A stretch of 64,000 bases of DNA, from NCBI RefSeq assembly GCF_009796845.1, contig NZ_CP047025.1:2170001-2234000 (forward strand), written 5' to 3'. Shown piece after piece: positions 33,510 through 43,860 of the stretch (positions are counted from its first letter, which is position 1; each line of letters begins with the position of its first letter). The stretch comes from Cobetia sp. L2A1 (GTDB taxonomy: Bacteria > Pseudomonadota > Gammaproteobacteria > Pseudomonadales > Halomonadaceae). Under the pieces are notes generated by a model that saw only the letters and a list, made by a program, of their open reading frames with translations, was not told where the DNA came from and did not search any database. The position numbers and the translations under genes are program-made.

Positions 33510-34778
33510 ATGCGCAAGACGCCAATTGCCCTCACATTGATGGCACTACTGGGTAGCACGGCCGCCATGGCTGATATCAATTTCTTCAGCACCCAGGCCA
33601 GACCGCTGGAGGAAGCCCAGCAGATGCGCGAGATCGCGCTGGCGCCTTATGACGAGGTGGTGAATTACATGCCCCAGGAAGCGGGTACCTTCCTGTCGCG
33701 TCTTGAAGCTGAGAAAGGCAGCGCGAGTGGTGCACTGGATGTGCTGGGCGGGCTGCATGGCGAGCTTGGCTCGCTGACGCCAGCGGTATTGGCCCCTCTC
33801 GATGGCCTGATGAGCACACTGGGCGAACAAGGCATCAGTGAGCAGTACCTGTCACTCGGCAAGCTGGGGGGCGAACAGCAGCGCTATATCCCGTGGATGC
33901 AGGCCACCTACATCATGGCGGCCAGTCGCAAGGCGCTGCCTTATCTGCCCAAAGGCGCGGACCTCAATGCGTTGAGCTACGACGAGCTACTGGCCTGGGG
34001 TCGCAATATCGAGGCTGCCACCGGACAGCCGAAGCTGGGCTTTCCCGCGGGTCGCAAGGGACTGATCCATCGCTTCCTCGAGGGCTATCTTTACCCGTCC
34101 TTCACCCACTCGGTGGTGCGTGAATTCCGCAGTGATGATGCCGTCGCGATGTGGCAAAAATTTCGTGATATCTGGGCGGTGACCAATCCGCGCTCCACTG
34201 CATATGGCTTCATGCAGGAACCGCTACTCAATGGCGAGGTATGGGTCGCCTTCGACCACACCGCGCGACTGAAAGATGCCTTCAACAAGCGCCCTGATGA
34301 TTTCGTGGCCTTCCCTGCTCCCGCCGGCCCCGCTGGACGTGGCTACATGCCGGTGGTTGCCGGACTGGCGGTGCCCGCCAACGCCCCTGACGCCGAGGCA
34401 TCTCACAAGCTGATTCAGTACCTGATGACGCCTGAGGCTCAGATTCGCACTCTGCGCGCCACCAACTTCTTTCCCGTGGTGGCAACCGATCTTCCCGATG
34501 ACCTGCCCGCCAGCATCCGCATGTCCGGCAAGGCCGTCGCCACCCAGTCTTCAGCCGAGGATGCCGTGCTGTCACTGCTGCCCAGCGGTCTTGGCAAGCA
34601 GTCGGGGCTATTCAACAAGATCTATCGTGACGCCTTCGTTCAGATCGTGCTGCGCGATGCCGACATTCACGAGACGCTGGATATCCTCGCGCCACGCCTA
34701 CAGGCCTTGATCGACAAGTCGGGCGCTGGCTGCTGGTTGCCGGATGCCCCCAGCGATGGGCCCTGTCCCGTCAAATGA
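33510..34778 (+). CDS. Sugar ABC transporter substrate-binding protein
   Basis: A 422-residue periplasmic protein with a signal peptide (residues 1-21, ending AAMA) and an extracellular solute-binding fold of the MalE-like class (WAVTNPRSTAYGFMQEPLLNGEVWVAFDHTARL; GLAVPANAPDAEASHKLIQYLMTPEAQ). It ends with a Cys/Pro-rich tail. It precedes two MalF/MalG-like permeases and an ATPase. In this context it should bind an oligosaccharide or glycosylated solute; the GH63-type hydrolase downstream hints at mannosyl- or glucosyl-glycerate. Confidence 0.88.
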   Translation: MRKTPIALTLMALLGSTAAMADINFFSTQARPLEEAQQMREIALAPYDEVVNYMPQEAGTFLSRLEAEKGSASGALDVLGGLHGELGSLTPAVLAPLDGLMSTLGEQGISEQYLSLGKLGGEQQRYIPWMQATYIMAASRKALPYLPKGADLNALSYDELLAWGRNIEAATGQPKLGFPAGRKGLIHRFLEGYLYPSFTHSVVREFRSDDAVAMWQKFRDIWAVTNPRSTAYGFMQEPLLNGEVWVAFDHTARLKDAFNKRPDDFVAFPAPAGPAGRGYMPVVAGLAVPANAPDAEASHKLIQYLMTPEAQIRTLRATNFFPVVATDLPDDLPASIRMSGKAVATQSSAEDAVLSLLPSGLGKQSGLFNKIYRDAFVQIVLRDADIHETLDILAPRLQALIDKSGAGCWLPDAPSDGPCPVK

Positions 34779-34956
34779 CTCCGCCTCTTCCACCAGAACT
34801 GCAAGACAGTCGCTGATTCGCAAGCCAGCAGAACATCGATGTTGCCGTAAGTTCACAAGCACCGTAAGCGCCTCAAGAGTCGACATGACAGTACGCCAAC
34901 CCCTGCCATGTTCGCTCTCTGCCATCCACCATCACAACAATCAAAGGTGAGCACTG

Positions 34957-35805
34957 ATGAAGCACAATCGCTGGCTACCTTATTACTTGATCGCTCCCAG
35001 CCTGCTGTTCATGGGCGCATTCTTTCTCTATCCCTTCCTGCAGATCTTTGCTGAAGCCTTCACCAATAGTGACGGCGGCGTGGGGCTGGGCAACTTCAGT
35101 CGCATCATCAGTGATTTCAATTTCTGGCCTTCGCTCACCAACACCCTACTGCTGACCGGGGTCGTCGTGCCGGTCCAGCTGGTCATGGCCATCGGTATGG
35201 CATTGATGGTGACCAAGATGAACAAGGGGCGTGACAGCATCCTCTATATCTGGACCATCCCGCTGGGCATCTCGGACTTGGCCGCAGGCATCATCTGGTT
35301 GGCGATTCTGGAGCAGTTCGGCTTTCTCAATAGCTTCATGAGCGCCGTGAACCTGATCGAGACCCCAACCTCCTGGCTCAACTATCAAAATGCCTTCGCG
35401 CTGTTTCTGGCGGTCGTCGTCGCCGAGATATGGCGGGGAACCGCCATCGTGCTGGTAATTCTGGTGTCCGGCATGGGGCTCATCCCCAAGGAATATGACG
35501 AGGCAGGCCAGGTCTTCGGCGCCAGCTACTGGCAACGCCTGTGGAAGATCACCCTGCCGATGCTGCGCCCGAGCATTCAGTCAGCACTGATACTGCGCAC
35601 CCTGCTGGCGCTGGAAGTCTTCGCGGTGGTGATGATGCTCGGCGGTAGTGACATGCCGGTACTGATGAGCGAGACCTTCGACTGGCAGTTCCTTTATCAG
35701 CAGACCGGTGCCGCCGCTGCTTATGCCGTGCTGATCATGCTGATCTCGGTCGTCATCACCGGCTGCTACCTCAAGTTCCTCAATGTTCCGAAGGAGGCCC
35801 GCTGA
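34957..35805 (+). CDS. Sugar ABC transporter permease (MalF/UgpA-like)
   Basis: A 282-residue permease with six helices. The cytoplasmic EAA loop is visible as IPKEYDEAGQVFGASYWQRLWKITLPMLRP, which docks on the ATPase. It starts 178 bases after the binding protein gene; no hairpin in that gap is strong enough to end the operon. Its stop overlaps the start of the next permease by one base. Confidence 0.9.
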   Translation: MKHNRWLPYYLIAPSLLFMGAFFLYPFLQIFAEAFTNSDGGVGLGNFSRIISDFNFWPSLTNTLLLTGVVVPVQLVMAIGMALMVTKMNKGRDSILYIWTIPLGISDLAAGIIWLAILEQFGFLNSFMSAVNLIETPTSWLNYQNAFALFLAVVVAEIWRGTAIVLVILVSGMGLIPKEYDEAGQVFGASYWQRLWKITLPMLRPSIQSALILRTLLALEVFAVVMMLGGSDMPVLMSETFDWQFLYQQTGAAAAYAVLIMLISVVITGCYLKFLNVPKEAR

Positions 35806-36704
35806 TGAAATCTTCATCTCCCGAGGCGATCATGTCCTCTCCACCGGCCGCTGATATCTCTTCGCGACCACTGGAGCAGACCGCCCACAAGCCGCGACGC
35901 AATGACATGGCCTGGAAATGGCTGTTCCGAGCAGGTGTCGCGATTCTAGTGCTGTGGGTACTGGTACCCATCGCGTTATTGATGCTCAACAGCATCAGCA
36001 CACCGGAGCAGATCAGTGGCTGGCCCAAGACGCTGACACCCGCGCTGAGCTTAGAGACGCTCGACTTCTTCTGGCATTACCAGGGCGTGATCAGTGCGTT
36101 GGGCAACTCGCTACTGGCCGCTGGCTTCACCATGGTGATCGCCATCGTGCTCGGAACGCCTGCGGGATACGCCCTGGCGCGCTTCGTATTCCCCGGCATG
36201 AATGCCTATCGAATGATCATCATCATGTCGCGTGCTTTCCCGATGCCTCTGCTGGCGCTTCCGTTGGCGGTCATCTTCATTCGGGTTGGCATTGATGACT
36301 CCATCATCGGACTGGCGATGGTACATGCCACGCTCGCATTGCCCTTCGCGGTGCTGATCACCTCAAGCCTGTTCATGGGCATTCCGGTAGAGCTGGAAGA
36401 AGCGGCTTGGTTGATGGGATGCAATCGTTGGCAGGCCTTCCGCCGCGTCGTGCTGCCGCTGGCTGCACCGGGCATCACGGCCTCGGCGGTATTCGCCTTC
36501 GTCATCTCCTGGAACGAGGTGTTTGCCTCGGCAATTCTCACCGTTCAGAACCGCACCTTGACCGCCTTCCTCGTTCAGAGCCTTTCCGAGTCACCTGCCG
36601 AGATCAAGTACGCCGGTGGCCTGATTCTGGTCGTCCCTGCATTGCTGTTCCTGTTCGCGATCAGGAAGTACCTGTTCAGCATGTGGGGCATTTCCAACCG
36701 CTAG
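35805..36704 (+). CDS. Sugar ABC transporter permease (MalG/UgpE-like)
   Basis: A 299-residue permease of the MalG type with six helices and the EAA motif PVELEEAAWLMGCNRWQAFRRVVLPLAAPG. The first 35 residues are a hydrophilic extension before MAWKWLFRAGVAILVLWVLVPIALLML. An internal ATG at codon 10 or 35 is possible, but the TGATG overlap with the upstream gene supports 35805. Confidence 0.9.
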   Translation: MKSSSPEAIMSSPPAADISSRPLEQTAHKPRRNDMAWKWLFRAGVAILVLWVLVPIALLMLNSISTPEQISGWPKTLTPALSLETLDFFWHYQGVISALGNSLLAAGFTMVIAIVLGTPAGYALARFVFPGMNAYRMIIIMSRAFPMPLLALPLAVIFIRVGIDDSIIGLAMVHATLALPFAVLITSSLFMGIPVELEEAAWLMGCNRWQAFRRVVLPLAAPGITASAVFAFVISWNEVFASAILTVQNRTLTAFLVQSLSESPAEIKYAGGLILVVPALLFLFAIRKYLFSMWGISNR

Positions 36705-36791
36705 CGTACGGCCCTTCATCCGGCCAATGCATGACGACGGCTGTCACCTGTCCATCCAGCGCCGTCGCTCACGACCACAAGGAGTCCGACC

Positions 36792-37826
<1,035 letters not shown>

Positions 37827-37881
37827 CACGCCCTGATTCATCCATGTCTGACCTTCAACCCGACGACGGAGCCCGTTGCAC

Positions 37882-39225
37882 ATGACAGCAATGCCCGATG
37901 CCCCAAGTGCCCACGACATTCTCAAGCTCAACGATCTGGGCGGTTATACCGTACCCACGCGTGGCCTCTATCCCTTCCAGTGGAACTGGGACGCCGCCAT
38001 CACAGCGCTGGGCTGGATGGCCGCCGGTGATGAAGCGCGCGCCTGGCGAGAAGTGGAGCGCCTGCTGGAAGGCCAGTGGGACAACGGCATGGTGCCGCAC
38101 ATCATCTTTCATGGAGATGCGGAAACCTACTTCCCGGGGCCAGAAGTCTGGGGCGTACAGCGCAGCCCGTCGACCAGTGCCATCTCGCAGCCACCCGTGC
38201 TGGCCAGCGTGATGAAGATCCTGTTCGAGGAGGGTCATGATCGCGCGCTGGCCAGCGAGAAGCTCGCTGCCACCCTGCCCGCCGTGATCAATTATCACCT
38301 GTGGTTCTATCGCGAGCGTGATCCAGAAAATACCGGCCGTGTGTGCAGTTATCACCCGTGGGAGTCCGGCATGGACAACAGCCCACAGTGGGATGGCCCA
38401 CTGGCTGGCGTACCACCGGTCGATGCTGAATACGTGCGCCGCGATACCGGGTTGGTCGATCCGTCCGAACGTCCGCACAAGTACGAATACGATCGTTATA
38501 TCTATCTGGTGCAGTTCTTCCAGCAGAATGATCACGATGGCGAGGTGCTATATCGTGATTGCCCCTACCGCGTGGAAGATATCAGCCTGATTTCCATCCT
38601 GCATCGCGGCACGCGGGACCTGGTCGCACTGTGCGAAGCGGATGCCGCCGGCCTGGGGCTTGCCAGCACGCACGGCGAGGCGCTTTACAGCCTCAAGCAA
38701 TCCCAGGCCCTCACGGAACAGGGCATTCAAGCGCTCTGGAGCGAAGAACTGGGTTGCTTCCTGAGTCATGATGCACGTGCCGATGTCCTACTGGAGCATG
38801 TCACTACGGCGGGCATGCTGCCGTTATTCGCAGGACTGCCAAACGCGATACAGGCCGAACGCATGGGGACGCTGGTCGCAGACTGGTTGGCCGAGGCCCC
38901 TTACGGGTTGGCCTCAACCCATCCACAAAGCACGCGTTTCGAGCCGAAGCGGTATTGGCGCGGGCCGAGTTGGCTACACATCAACTGGATGCTGGCGATC
39001 GGTTTTGAAGACCATGGGCTCATTCAGGAGGCTGCGCAGATCAAGCAGGCCAGCAAGGATTGCATCGCGGTCGCAGGTTACTACGAGTACTTCAACTCGG
39101 TGACGGGTGAAGGCTGTGGCGGGCGCGATTTCTCATGGACGGCCGCGATGGACCTCTACTGGCTCAACCCGCTGGAGAGCTTTACAGCGAGCAAGGCTCC
39201 GCAAAGCGAAGTGGAGACCTCCTGA
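37882..39225 (+). CDS. GH63-type alpha-glycosidase, probable mannosylglycerate/glucosylglycerate hydrolase
   Basis: A 447-residue (alpha/alpha)6-barrel glycosidase. It resembles the short bacterial GH63 group that hydrolyses mannosylglycerate or glucosylglycerate, which is about this length. Key segments are YPFQWNWDAAITALGW, QWDNGMVPHIIFHGDAETYFPGPEVW, SYHPWESGMDNSPQWD (probable catalytic acid D165) and TGEGCGGRDFSWTAA (probable base E410). There is no signal peptide, so it acts in the cytoplasm on imported substrate. ATG 37882 is chosen; TTG 37876 is an alternative. Its stop overlaps the next gene's start (TGATG). Trehalase-like or other GH15/37/63 activity is the main alternative. Confidence 0.75.
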   Translation: MTAMPDAPSAHDILKLNDLGGYTVPTRGLYPFQWNWDAAITALGWMAAGDEARAWREVERLLEGQWDNGMVPHIIFHGDAETYFPGPEVWGVQRSPSTSAISQPPVLASVMKILFEEGHDRALASEKLAATLPAVINYHLWFYRERDPENTGRVCSYHPWESGMDNSPQWDGPLAGVPPVDAEYVRRDTGLVDPSERPHKYEYDRYIYLVQFFQQNDHDGEVLYRDCPYRVEDISLISILHRGTRDLVALCEADAAGLGLASTHGEALYSLKQSQALTEQGIQALWSEELGCFLSHDARADVLLEHVTTAGMLPLFAGLPNAIQAERMGTLVADWLAEAPYGLASTHPQSTRFEPKRYWRGPSWLHINWMLAIGFEDHGLIQEAAQIKQASKDCIAVAGYYEYFNSVTGEGCGGRDFSWTAAMDLYWLNPLESFTASKAPQSEVETS

Positions 39226-40484
39226 TGGCGACGCAGCAACACGCACCTCAAAAGCCCGCGCGCCAGGAGTGCCAGGAAGCTCCGACCATGCCTGAAAGCT
39301 TTGCCAGCCGGACTTTCCTGGACGAGCACATCCGTTCGATCATGGCCTTTTATCTTCCACGCGCGATAGATCATCAACGTGGTGGATACTTCCAGGCCTA
39401 TAAGGATGACGGCACTGTCTATGCTCCAGCAGCACGCCATCTCGTCAGCAGTACGCGCATGATCTTCAACTTCGCGATGGAATATCTGCGTACTGGTGAC
39501 GCTTCGTGTCTGTACGCCACACACCACGGCATTCGCTATCTGCGCGAGGTGCATCTCAACCCGCAGACCGGAGGCTATCTTTGGTCACTGGATGAAAATG
39601 GCAATGCGGATCACGCCAACCAATGCTATGGCCTGGCCTTTGTCATGCTCGCCTATGCGACGGCCCATCGCGCGGGGGTTGAGGAGGCGCGCGGCTGGCT
39701 GGAGGAAACACACGCGCTGATGGAGCGTCACTTCTGGTCAGAGACAGAGGGCTTGTATGCCGACGAGGCCAGTGCCGATTGGCAGACAGTCTCCGACTAC
39801 CGTGGCCAGAATGCCAACATGCATGCCTGTGAAGCCATGCTGGCCGCCTTCGAGGCTACCGGTGACGAGCACTACCTGAACCGGGCCATGCAGTTGGCCA
39901 GCAATATCTGTCAGCGCCAAGCGGCTCATGCAGATGGCTTGATCTGGGAGCACTATGATCGCGATTGGAACATCGACTGGGACTATAACCGTGAGGACCC
40001 CAAGCACCTCTATCGTCCCTGGGGCTTCCAGCCGGGCCACCTGACTGAATGGGCCAAGCTGCTGCTGATGCTCAAGCGTCATCGCAATGACGACTGGCTG
40101 GTGCCGACCGCACAGCGCCTGTTCGATACCGCGATGGGTCTCGCCTGGGATAGCGAACGCGGCGGCCTCTATTACGGCTTTGCGCCGGACGGCACCATCT
40201 GTGATGACGACAAGTACTTCTGGGTTCAGGCCGAAAGCCTGGTAGCCGCGGCACTGTTGTATGAGGCCACCGGCGATGACAGTTATGTCACATGGTATAA
40301 CCGTCTATGGCAATACGCCTGGGCACATCTGATCGACCATCGACACGGCGGCTGGTATCGGATACTGGATGCTGACAATCAGCGCTTTGATGACCTCAAG
40401 AGCTCTCCGGGTGCGAAGTGCGATTACCACAGTCTCGGTGCCTGCCATGAGGTGTTGCGCTGCCAGCGCATCCTGAAGCCCTGA
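39225..40484 (+). CDS. AGE-family sugar epimerase/isomerase, probable D-mannose isomerase
   Basis: A 419-residue (alpha/alpha)6-barrel protein of the N-acylglucosamine 2-epimerase superfamily. Segments GQNANMHACEAMLAAFEATGDEHYL, FQPGHLTEWAKLLLML and SPGAKCDYHSLGACHEVL carry the conserved histidines and the Arg/Glu-containing pocket of mannose isomerases and YihS-like enzymes. D-mannose isomerase converts mannose to fructose. Coupled by TGATG to the GH63-type gene, it would handle mannose released there. An in-frame ATG at 39135 lies inside the upstream gene and is rejected. Mannose 2-epimerase or cellobiose epimerase are alternatives. Confidence 0.78.
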   Translation: MATQQHAPQKPARQECQEAPTMPESFASRTFLDEHIRSIMAFYLPRAIDHQRGGYFQAYKDDGTVYAPAARHLVSSTRMIFNFAMEYLRTGDASCLYATHHGIRYLREVHLNPQTGGYLWSLDENGNADHANQCYGLAFVMLAYATAHRAGVEEARGWLEETHALMERHFWSETEGLYADEASADWQTVSDYRGQNANMHACEAMLAAFEATGDEHYLNRAMQLASNICQRQAAHADGLIWEHYDRDWNIDWDYNREDPKHLYRPWGFQPGHLTEWAKLLLMLKRHRNDDWLVPTAQRLFDTAMGLAWDSERGGLYYGFAPDGTICDDDKYFWVQAESLVAAALLYEATGDDSYVTWYNRLWQYAWAHLIDHRHGGWYRILDADNQRFDDLKSSPGAKCDYHSLGACHEVLRCQRILKP

Positions 40485-40517
40485 CGGACCTGGCCGCTCT
40501 TAACACATGCATTACCC

Positions 40518-40556
40518 AAAAGCCCCACCGCCTTCAGTAAAGACAGTGGGGCTTTT
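40518..40556 (+). terminator. Terminator of the sugar operon
   Basis: AAAAGCCCCAC (40518-40528) pairs with GTGGGGCTTTT (40546-40556). A/T runs on both flanks suit convergent genes. Confidence 0.85.
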
Positions 40557-40583
40557 CATGCCAATGGCTCATTCTTCGCTGGT

Positions 40584-41057
40584 CTAGTCTTCTTCTAGCA
40601 TGAGCCGTCCATGCCAGTCACTGATACTTTCCTCGGGATATTGCGCAAAGCACTGATCATTCTCATGTATGTCAGGCGTGACCCAATCAGCCTTACTGTC
40701 GAGCATGATATGCACGTGCTCTGGTGCACGCGGTAACGGCGTATCAATGGCGCTGGCATAAAGGTGCACTAGCACTGGCCAGCGACTATCGAAGACCCAG
40801 AGTGAAGTCCCGCATTCACGGCAGAAATGTCGCTCTCCTATCGCCGGCTGCCCCTCGATCAGGGGGTGATATATCCCCTTGTGCTCATCACCCTCCACCT
40901 GAAGGCTTTCCGCCTCACCGCTGATATTGATGGCGTAACCGCCGCCGCCATTCAACTTTCGACAGATGGAGCAATAACAGCGCTGATAGGGATACTGATG
41001 AGGTGATTCAAAACTAAAACTCACTGCACGACAGTGGCACGCGCCTTCCAGAAACAT
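40584..41057 (-). CDS. GFA/CENP-V domain protein (Mss4-like zinc fold)
   Basis: A 157-residue protein of the glutathione-dependent formaldehyde-activating (GFA) superfamily. The Zn-binding cysteines appear as GACHCRAV (C7, C9), RCYCSICRK and FCRECGTSLW. ATG 41057 is preceded by GGGAGG. GFA domain proteins are found in aldehyde/formaldehyde detoxification, but most are uncharacterised. It stands alone, convergent with the sugar operon. Confidence 0.85.
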   Translation of the reverse strand: MFLEGACHCRAVSFSFESPHQYPYQRCYCSICRKLNGGGGYAINISGEAESLQVEGDEHKGIYHPLIEGQPAIGERHFCRECGTSLWVFDSRWPVLVHLYASAIDTPLPRAPEHVHIMLDSKADWVTPDIHENDQCFAQYPEESISDWHGRLMLEED

Positions 41058-41236
41058 ATCGCCTCCCGGCATTGGTCATCATCTAGTGCCATCAGTCGCC
41101 TGAGCTCATTTTTAGAACACCATCCCTGTTTCTTTAGTGCGCCGCTCCTGACAATACTGAATTGCCGCCGTCGGCACGAGCAGGATGCGCGCGTCAGCTG
41201 GTGAACAAGAACATACAATAACAACCGGAGTCTCTC

Positions 41237-42532
41237 ATGCCCCTTAACCAACTATTGGACTGGCGGCTGCACCTGCTGGTCGTGGTGCTCTCTCTCGGAG
41301 CCGAGTTCATCGGTATCCTCAAGTTCCCTATTGGCCCTGGCACTCTGTTGCTGCTGCCATTGTTCTACGCCTTCATCGCGGCAGTACTGTGTAATCCGCA
41401 TCTGTTCAGTGGCACCAAGCGCTTCATTCCACCGGTGGTGAGCATGGCGGCAGGTCCGGTTATCCTGCTGTCGATCATGCCCTTCATCGCACGCTTTGGC
41501 TCGACCATCGGGCCGGCTATTGAACAGCTGATATCTGCAGGCCCCGCACTGATACTGCAGGAGCTGGGCAACCTTGGCACCATGTTGATCGCGATGCCTT
41601 TCGCGGTCATCGTGCTAAAGATGGGCCGTGAGGCCATCGGTGCCACCTACTCCATCGCGCGTGAACCAAACATCGCGATCATCTCCGACAAATATGGCCT
41701 CAAGGGACCGGAAGGTGTCGGCGTGATGGGGGTCTATGTTGTCGGTACCATGTTCGGCACGCTGTGGTTTGCGCTGATGGCGGGATACCTGACCTCGTTG
41801 GATATCTTTGATCCTCGCGCACTGGCCATGGCCTGCGGCGTTGGGAGTGGCAGCATGGTCGCGGCCTGTTCCGGCGCGATTGCCGGCGCCTTGCCGGAGA
41901 TGGGTGAAGAGCTGCTGGCCTTTGCCGGTGCCAGTAACCTGCTGACCTATGCGACAGGCCTTTATGTATCGCTGTTCATTGCATTGCCTGTTGCCGAGCG
42001 TCTGTTCAAATTCTTCAGTGCCAAGCGCGGTATCGCGCCAGATGCATTGGCCGAAGAAGACGCCAAGGTGGCCAAGGACGCGATGGTGGACGAGCGCCCG
42101 GAGCAGCAGTTGGGCAAGACGGCCATTGTCGTCGCGGTCGTCTGTGTCGTGGGCTGGGTGGTCAATACCATCAACGGCGCCGGCCTGATCGAGGCAGCAC
42201 CCGGCATGTTGATCCTCTACGTGATGACGATGCTGGGTCTGCTGGTGGCTCGCATCATGCCCTTCTATCTGCCGGCCATCGCCTGGGTCTCTCTGGTCAG
42301 TATCCTGATGACACTGCCGTGGTTCCCGGGCAACGGTTGGATCACCGAGCAACTTTCCTTCGTCAACTTCCTTGCCATTGTCACACCAGTACTGGCCTAT
42401 GCAGGCCTGGCGCTCAGCAAGCGCGAGTTCACGATGTTCCGCCAGGCAGGTTGGAAGCTGATCATCATCTCGCTGCTGGTCTTCACCGGCACCTACATCG
42501 GCTCTGCTGCCATCGCGCAGTGGCTGCTGTAA
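41237..42532 (+). CDS. DUF3100 integral membrane protein, putative transporter
   Basis: A 431-residue membrane protein with about 11 helices that I recognise as DUF3100 type. Its core contains GREAIGATYSIAREPNIAIISDKYGLKGPEGVGVMGVYVVGTMFGTLW and ACGVGSGSMVAACSGAIAGALPEM, which look like paired glycine-rich re-entrant segments of secondary transporters. It has a good ribosome site (CCGGAG). An M20 amidohydrolase follows at 112 bases and a dehydrogenase after that. A role as importer or exporter of the amidohydrolase substrate or product is inference. Confidence 0.8.
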   Translation: MPLNQLLDWRLHLLVVVLSLGAEFIGILKFPIGPGTLLLLPLFYAFIAAVLCNPHLFSGTKRFIPPVVSMAAGPVILLSIMPFIARFGSTIGPAIEQLISAGPALILQELGNLGTMLIAMPFAVIVLKMGREAIGATYSIAREPNIAIISDKYGLKGPEGVGVMGVYVVGTMFGTLWFALMAGYLTSLDIFDPRALAMACGVGSGSMVAACSGAIAGALPEMGEELLAFAGASNLLTYATGLYVSLFIALPVAERLFKFFSAKRGIAPDALAEEDAKVAKDAMVDERPEQQLGKTAIVVAVVCVVGWVVNTINGAGLIEAAPGMLILYVMTMLGLLVARIMPFYLPAIAWVSLVSILMTLPWFPGNGWITEQLSFVNFLAIVTPVLAYAGLALSKREFTMFRQAGWKLIIISLLVFTGTYIGSAAIAQWLL

Positions 42533-42644
42533 AGAGCAGCTGCTGTCACGACACCTCATGATGCGTAGAAGGTTCGCGCGGACTGATGCCTGAGTCACAC
42601 GTTCTGCCGGCGTCGTCGGGCGCCGGTATCAACAGGATTTCACC

Positions 42645-43805
42645 ATGCAACTACCTGAGATCATCGACGACGCCCTCCTGCGTAGCTGGCGTCATGAATT
42701 CCATCGCCATCCTGAAACCGCCTTTGAAGAGCACCGTACCTCAGCACGCGTCGCCGAGATACTGCGGGCGGCAGGTCTTGAGGTCACGACAGGGCTTGCA
42801 GAGACTGGCGTGATCGCCGTGCTGGATGGCAATCAGGGACCAGGCCGGACCATCGGACTGCGCGCTGACATGGATGCGTTGGATGTCACCGAATCCAACA
42901 CGGTGGACCACTGCTCAAGCATCCCCGGCAAGATGCACGCCTGTGGCCACGATGGCCATACCACCATGTTGCTGGGCGCCGCGTGCCAGCTGGCGCGCCA
43001 ACCAGATTTCGCGGGTCGCGTGGTATTCGTGTTCCAGCCCGCTGAAGAGAATGAAGGCGGTGGGCGCCGCATGGTAGAGGAGGGTCTCTTCGAGCAGTTC
43101 CCGATGGACGCCATCTATGGCCTGCACAACTGGCCGGGGCTGGCGTTGGGTGAGGCAGCGGTACATGAAGAGGCCGTCATGGCCGCCTTTGATGTCTTCA
43201 CGCTGACCTTGAGTGGCCATGGCTGTCACGCCGCCATGCCTCATCTGGGCAAGGACACCATTCTGGCGGCCTGTCAGCTGGTCACGCAGCTGCAGGGCTT
43301 GGTCAGTCGCGAGACGCCTGCTCACAAGACGGCCATCTTGAGCGTAACCCAGTTCCACGCAGGCGATGCCTTCAATGTCATGCCTGAACATGTTGAGCTG
43401 CGTGGAACGCTGCGCTGCTTTGACCCGGAACTGCGCGCGTACCTCCAGCAGCGTTTCCAGCAAGCTGTCGAGGCGACCGCCAGCTTCCATGGCCTCAAGG
43501 TCAACTTCGATTACCAGCCCCGCTACCCCGCCACACTCAATGCGCCAGGCCATGCCGAACGCTGCGCCAGTGTACTGGAGCAACTGCCAGGGATGCGCAA
43601 GGTGCACCGTGATCTGCCGCCCTCCATGGCCTCAGAAGATTTCGCCTATCTGTTGCAGGAGTGCCCGGGGGCCTATATCTGGCTGGGCAATGGCGAAGAC
43701 AGTGCATCACTGCACAACCCGCATTACGACTTCAATGACGCCGCGATCCCGCTGGGTGTGAGTTACTGGACATCACTTATCCGCCAGCTGCTCGCAGCAA
43801 CCTGA
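42645..43805 (+). CDS. M20 family amidohydrolase (aminoacylase/hippurate hydrolase type)
   Basis: A 386-residue metal-dependent amidohydrolase. RADMDALDVTE, HACGHDGHTTMLLGAA and FQPAEENEGGGRRMVEEG carry the di-metal ligands, including the essential Cys and His residues of the IAL-type group. NWPGLALGEAAVHEEAVMAAFDVFTLTLSGHGCHAAMPHLGKD forms the lid domain. Relatives cleave N-acyl amino acids, hippurate or indoleacetyl-amino acids. It is probably cytosolic and works with the DUF3100 protein next to it. Confidence 0.9.
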   Translation: MQLPEIIDDALLRSWRHEFHRHPETAFEEHRTSARVAEILRAAGLEVTTGLAETGVIAVLDGNQGPGRTIGLRADMDALDVTESNTVDHCSSIPGKMHACGHDGHTTMLLGAACQLARQPDFAGRVVFVFQPAEENEGGGRRMVEEGLFEQFPMDAIYGLHNWPGLALGEAAVHEEAVMAAFDVFTLTLSGHGCHAAMPHLGKDTILAACQLVTQLQGLVSRETPAHKTAILSVTQFHAGDAFNVMPEHVELRGTLRCFDPELRAYLQQRFQQAVEATASFHGLKVNFDYQPRYPATLNAPGHAERCASVLEQLPGMRKVHRDLPPSMASEDFAYLLQECPGAYIWLGNGEDSASLHNPHYDFNDAAIPLGVSYWTSLIRQLLAAT

Positions 43806-43860
43806 CCATGACGATGGTGCCCTGATGAGGCCCAGATGACTCCAATGAGAGAAACGCGGC

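Noticed and set aside
41615..42598. A 327-residue minus-strand open frame opposite the DUF3100 gene
   Set aside because: Antisense to a membrane protein; the translation is Gln/His/Asp-rich without any fold features.
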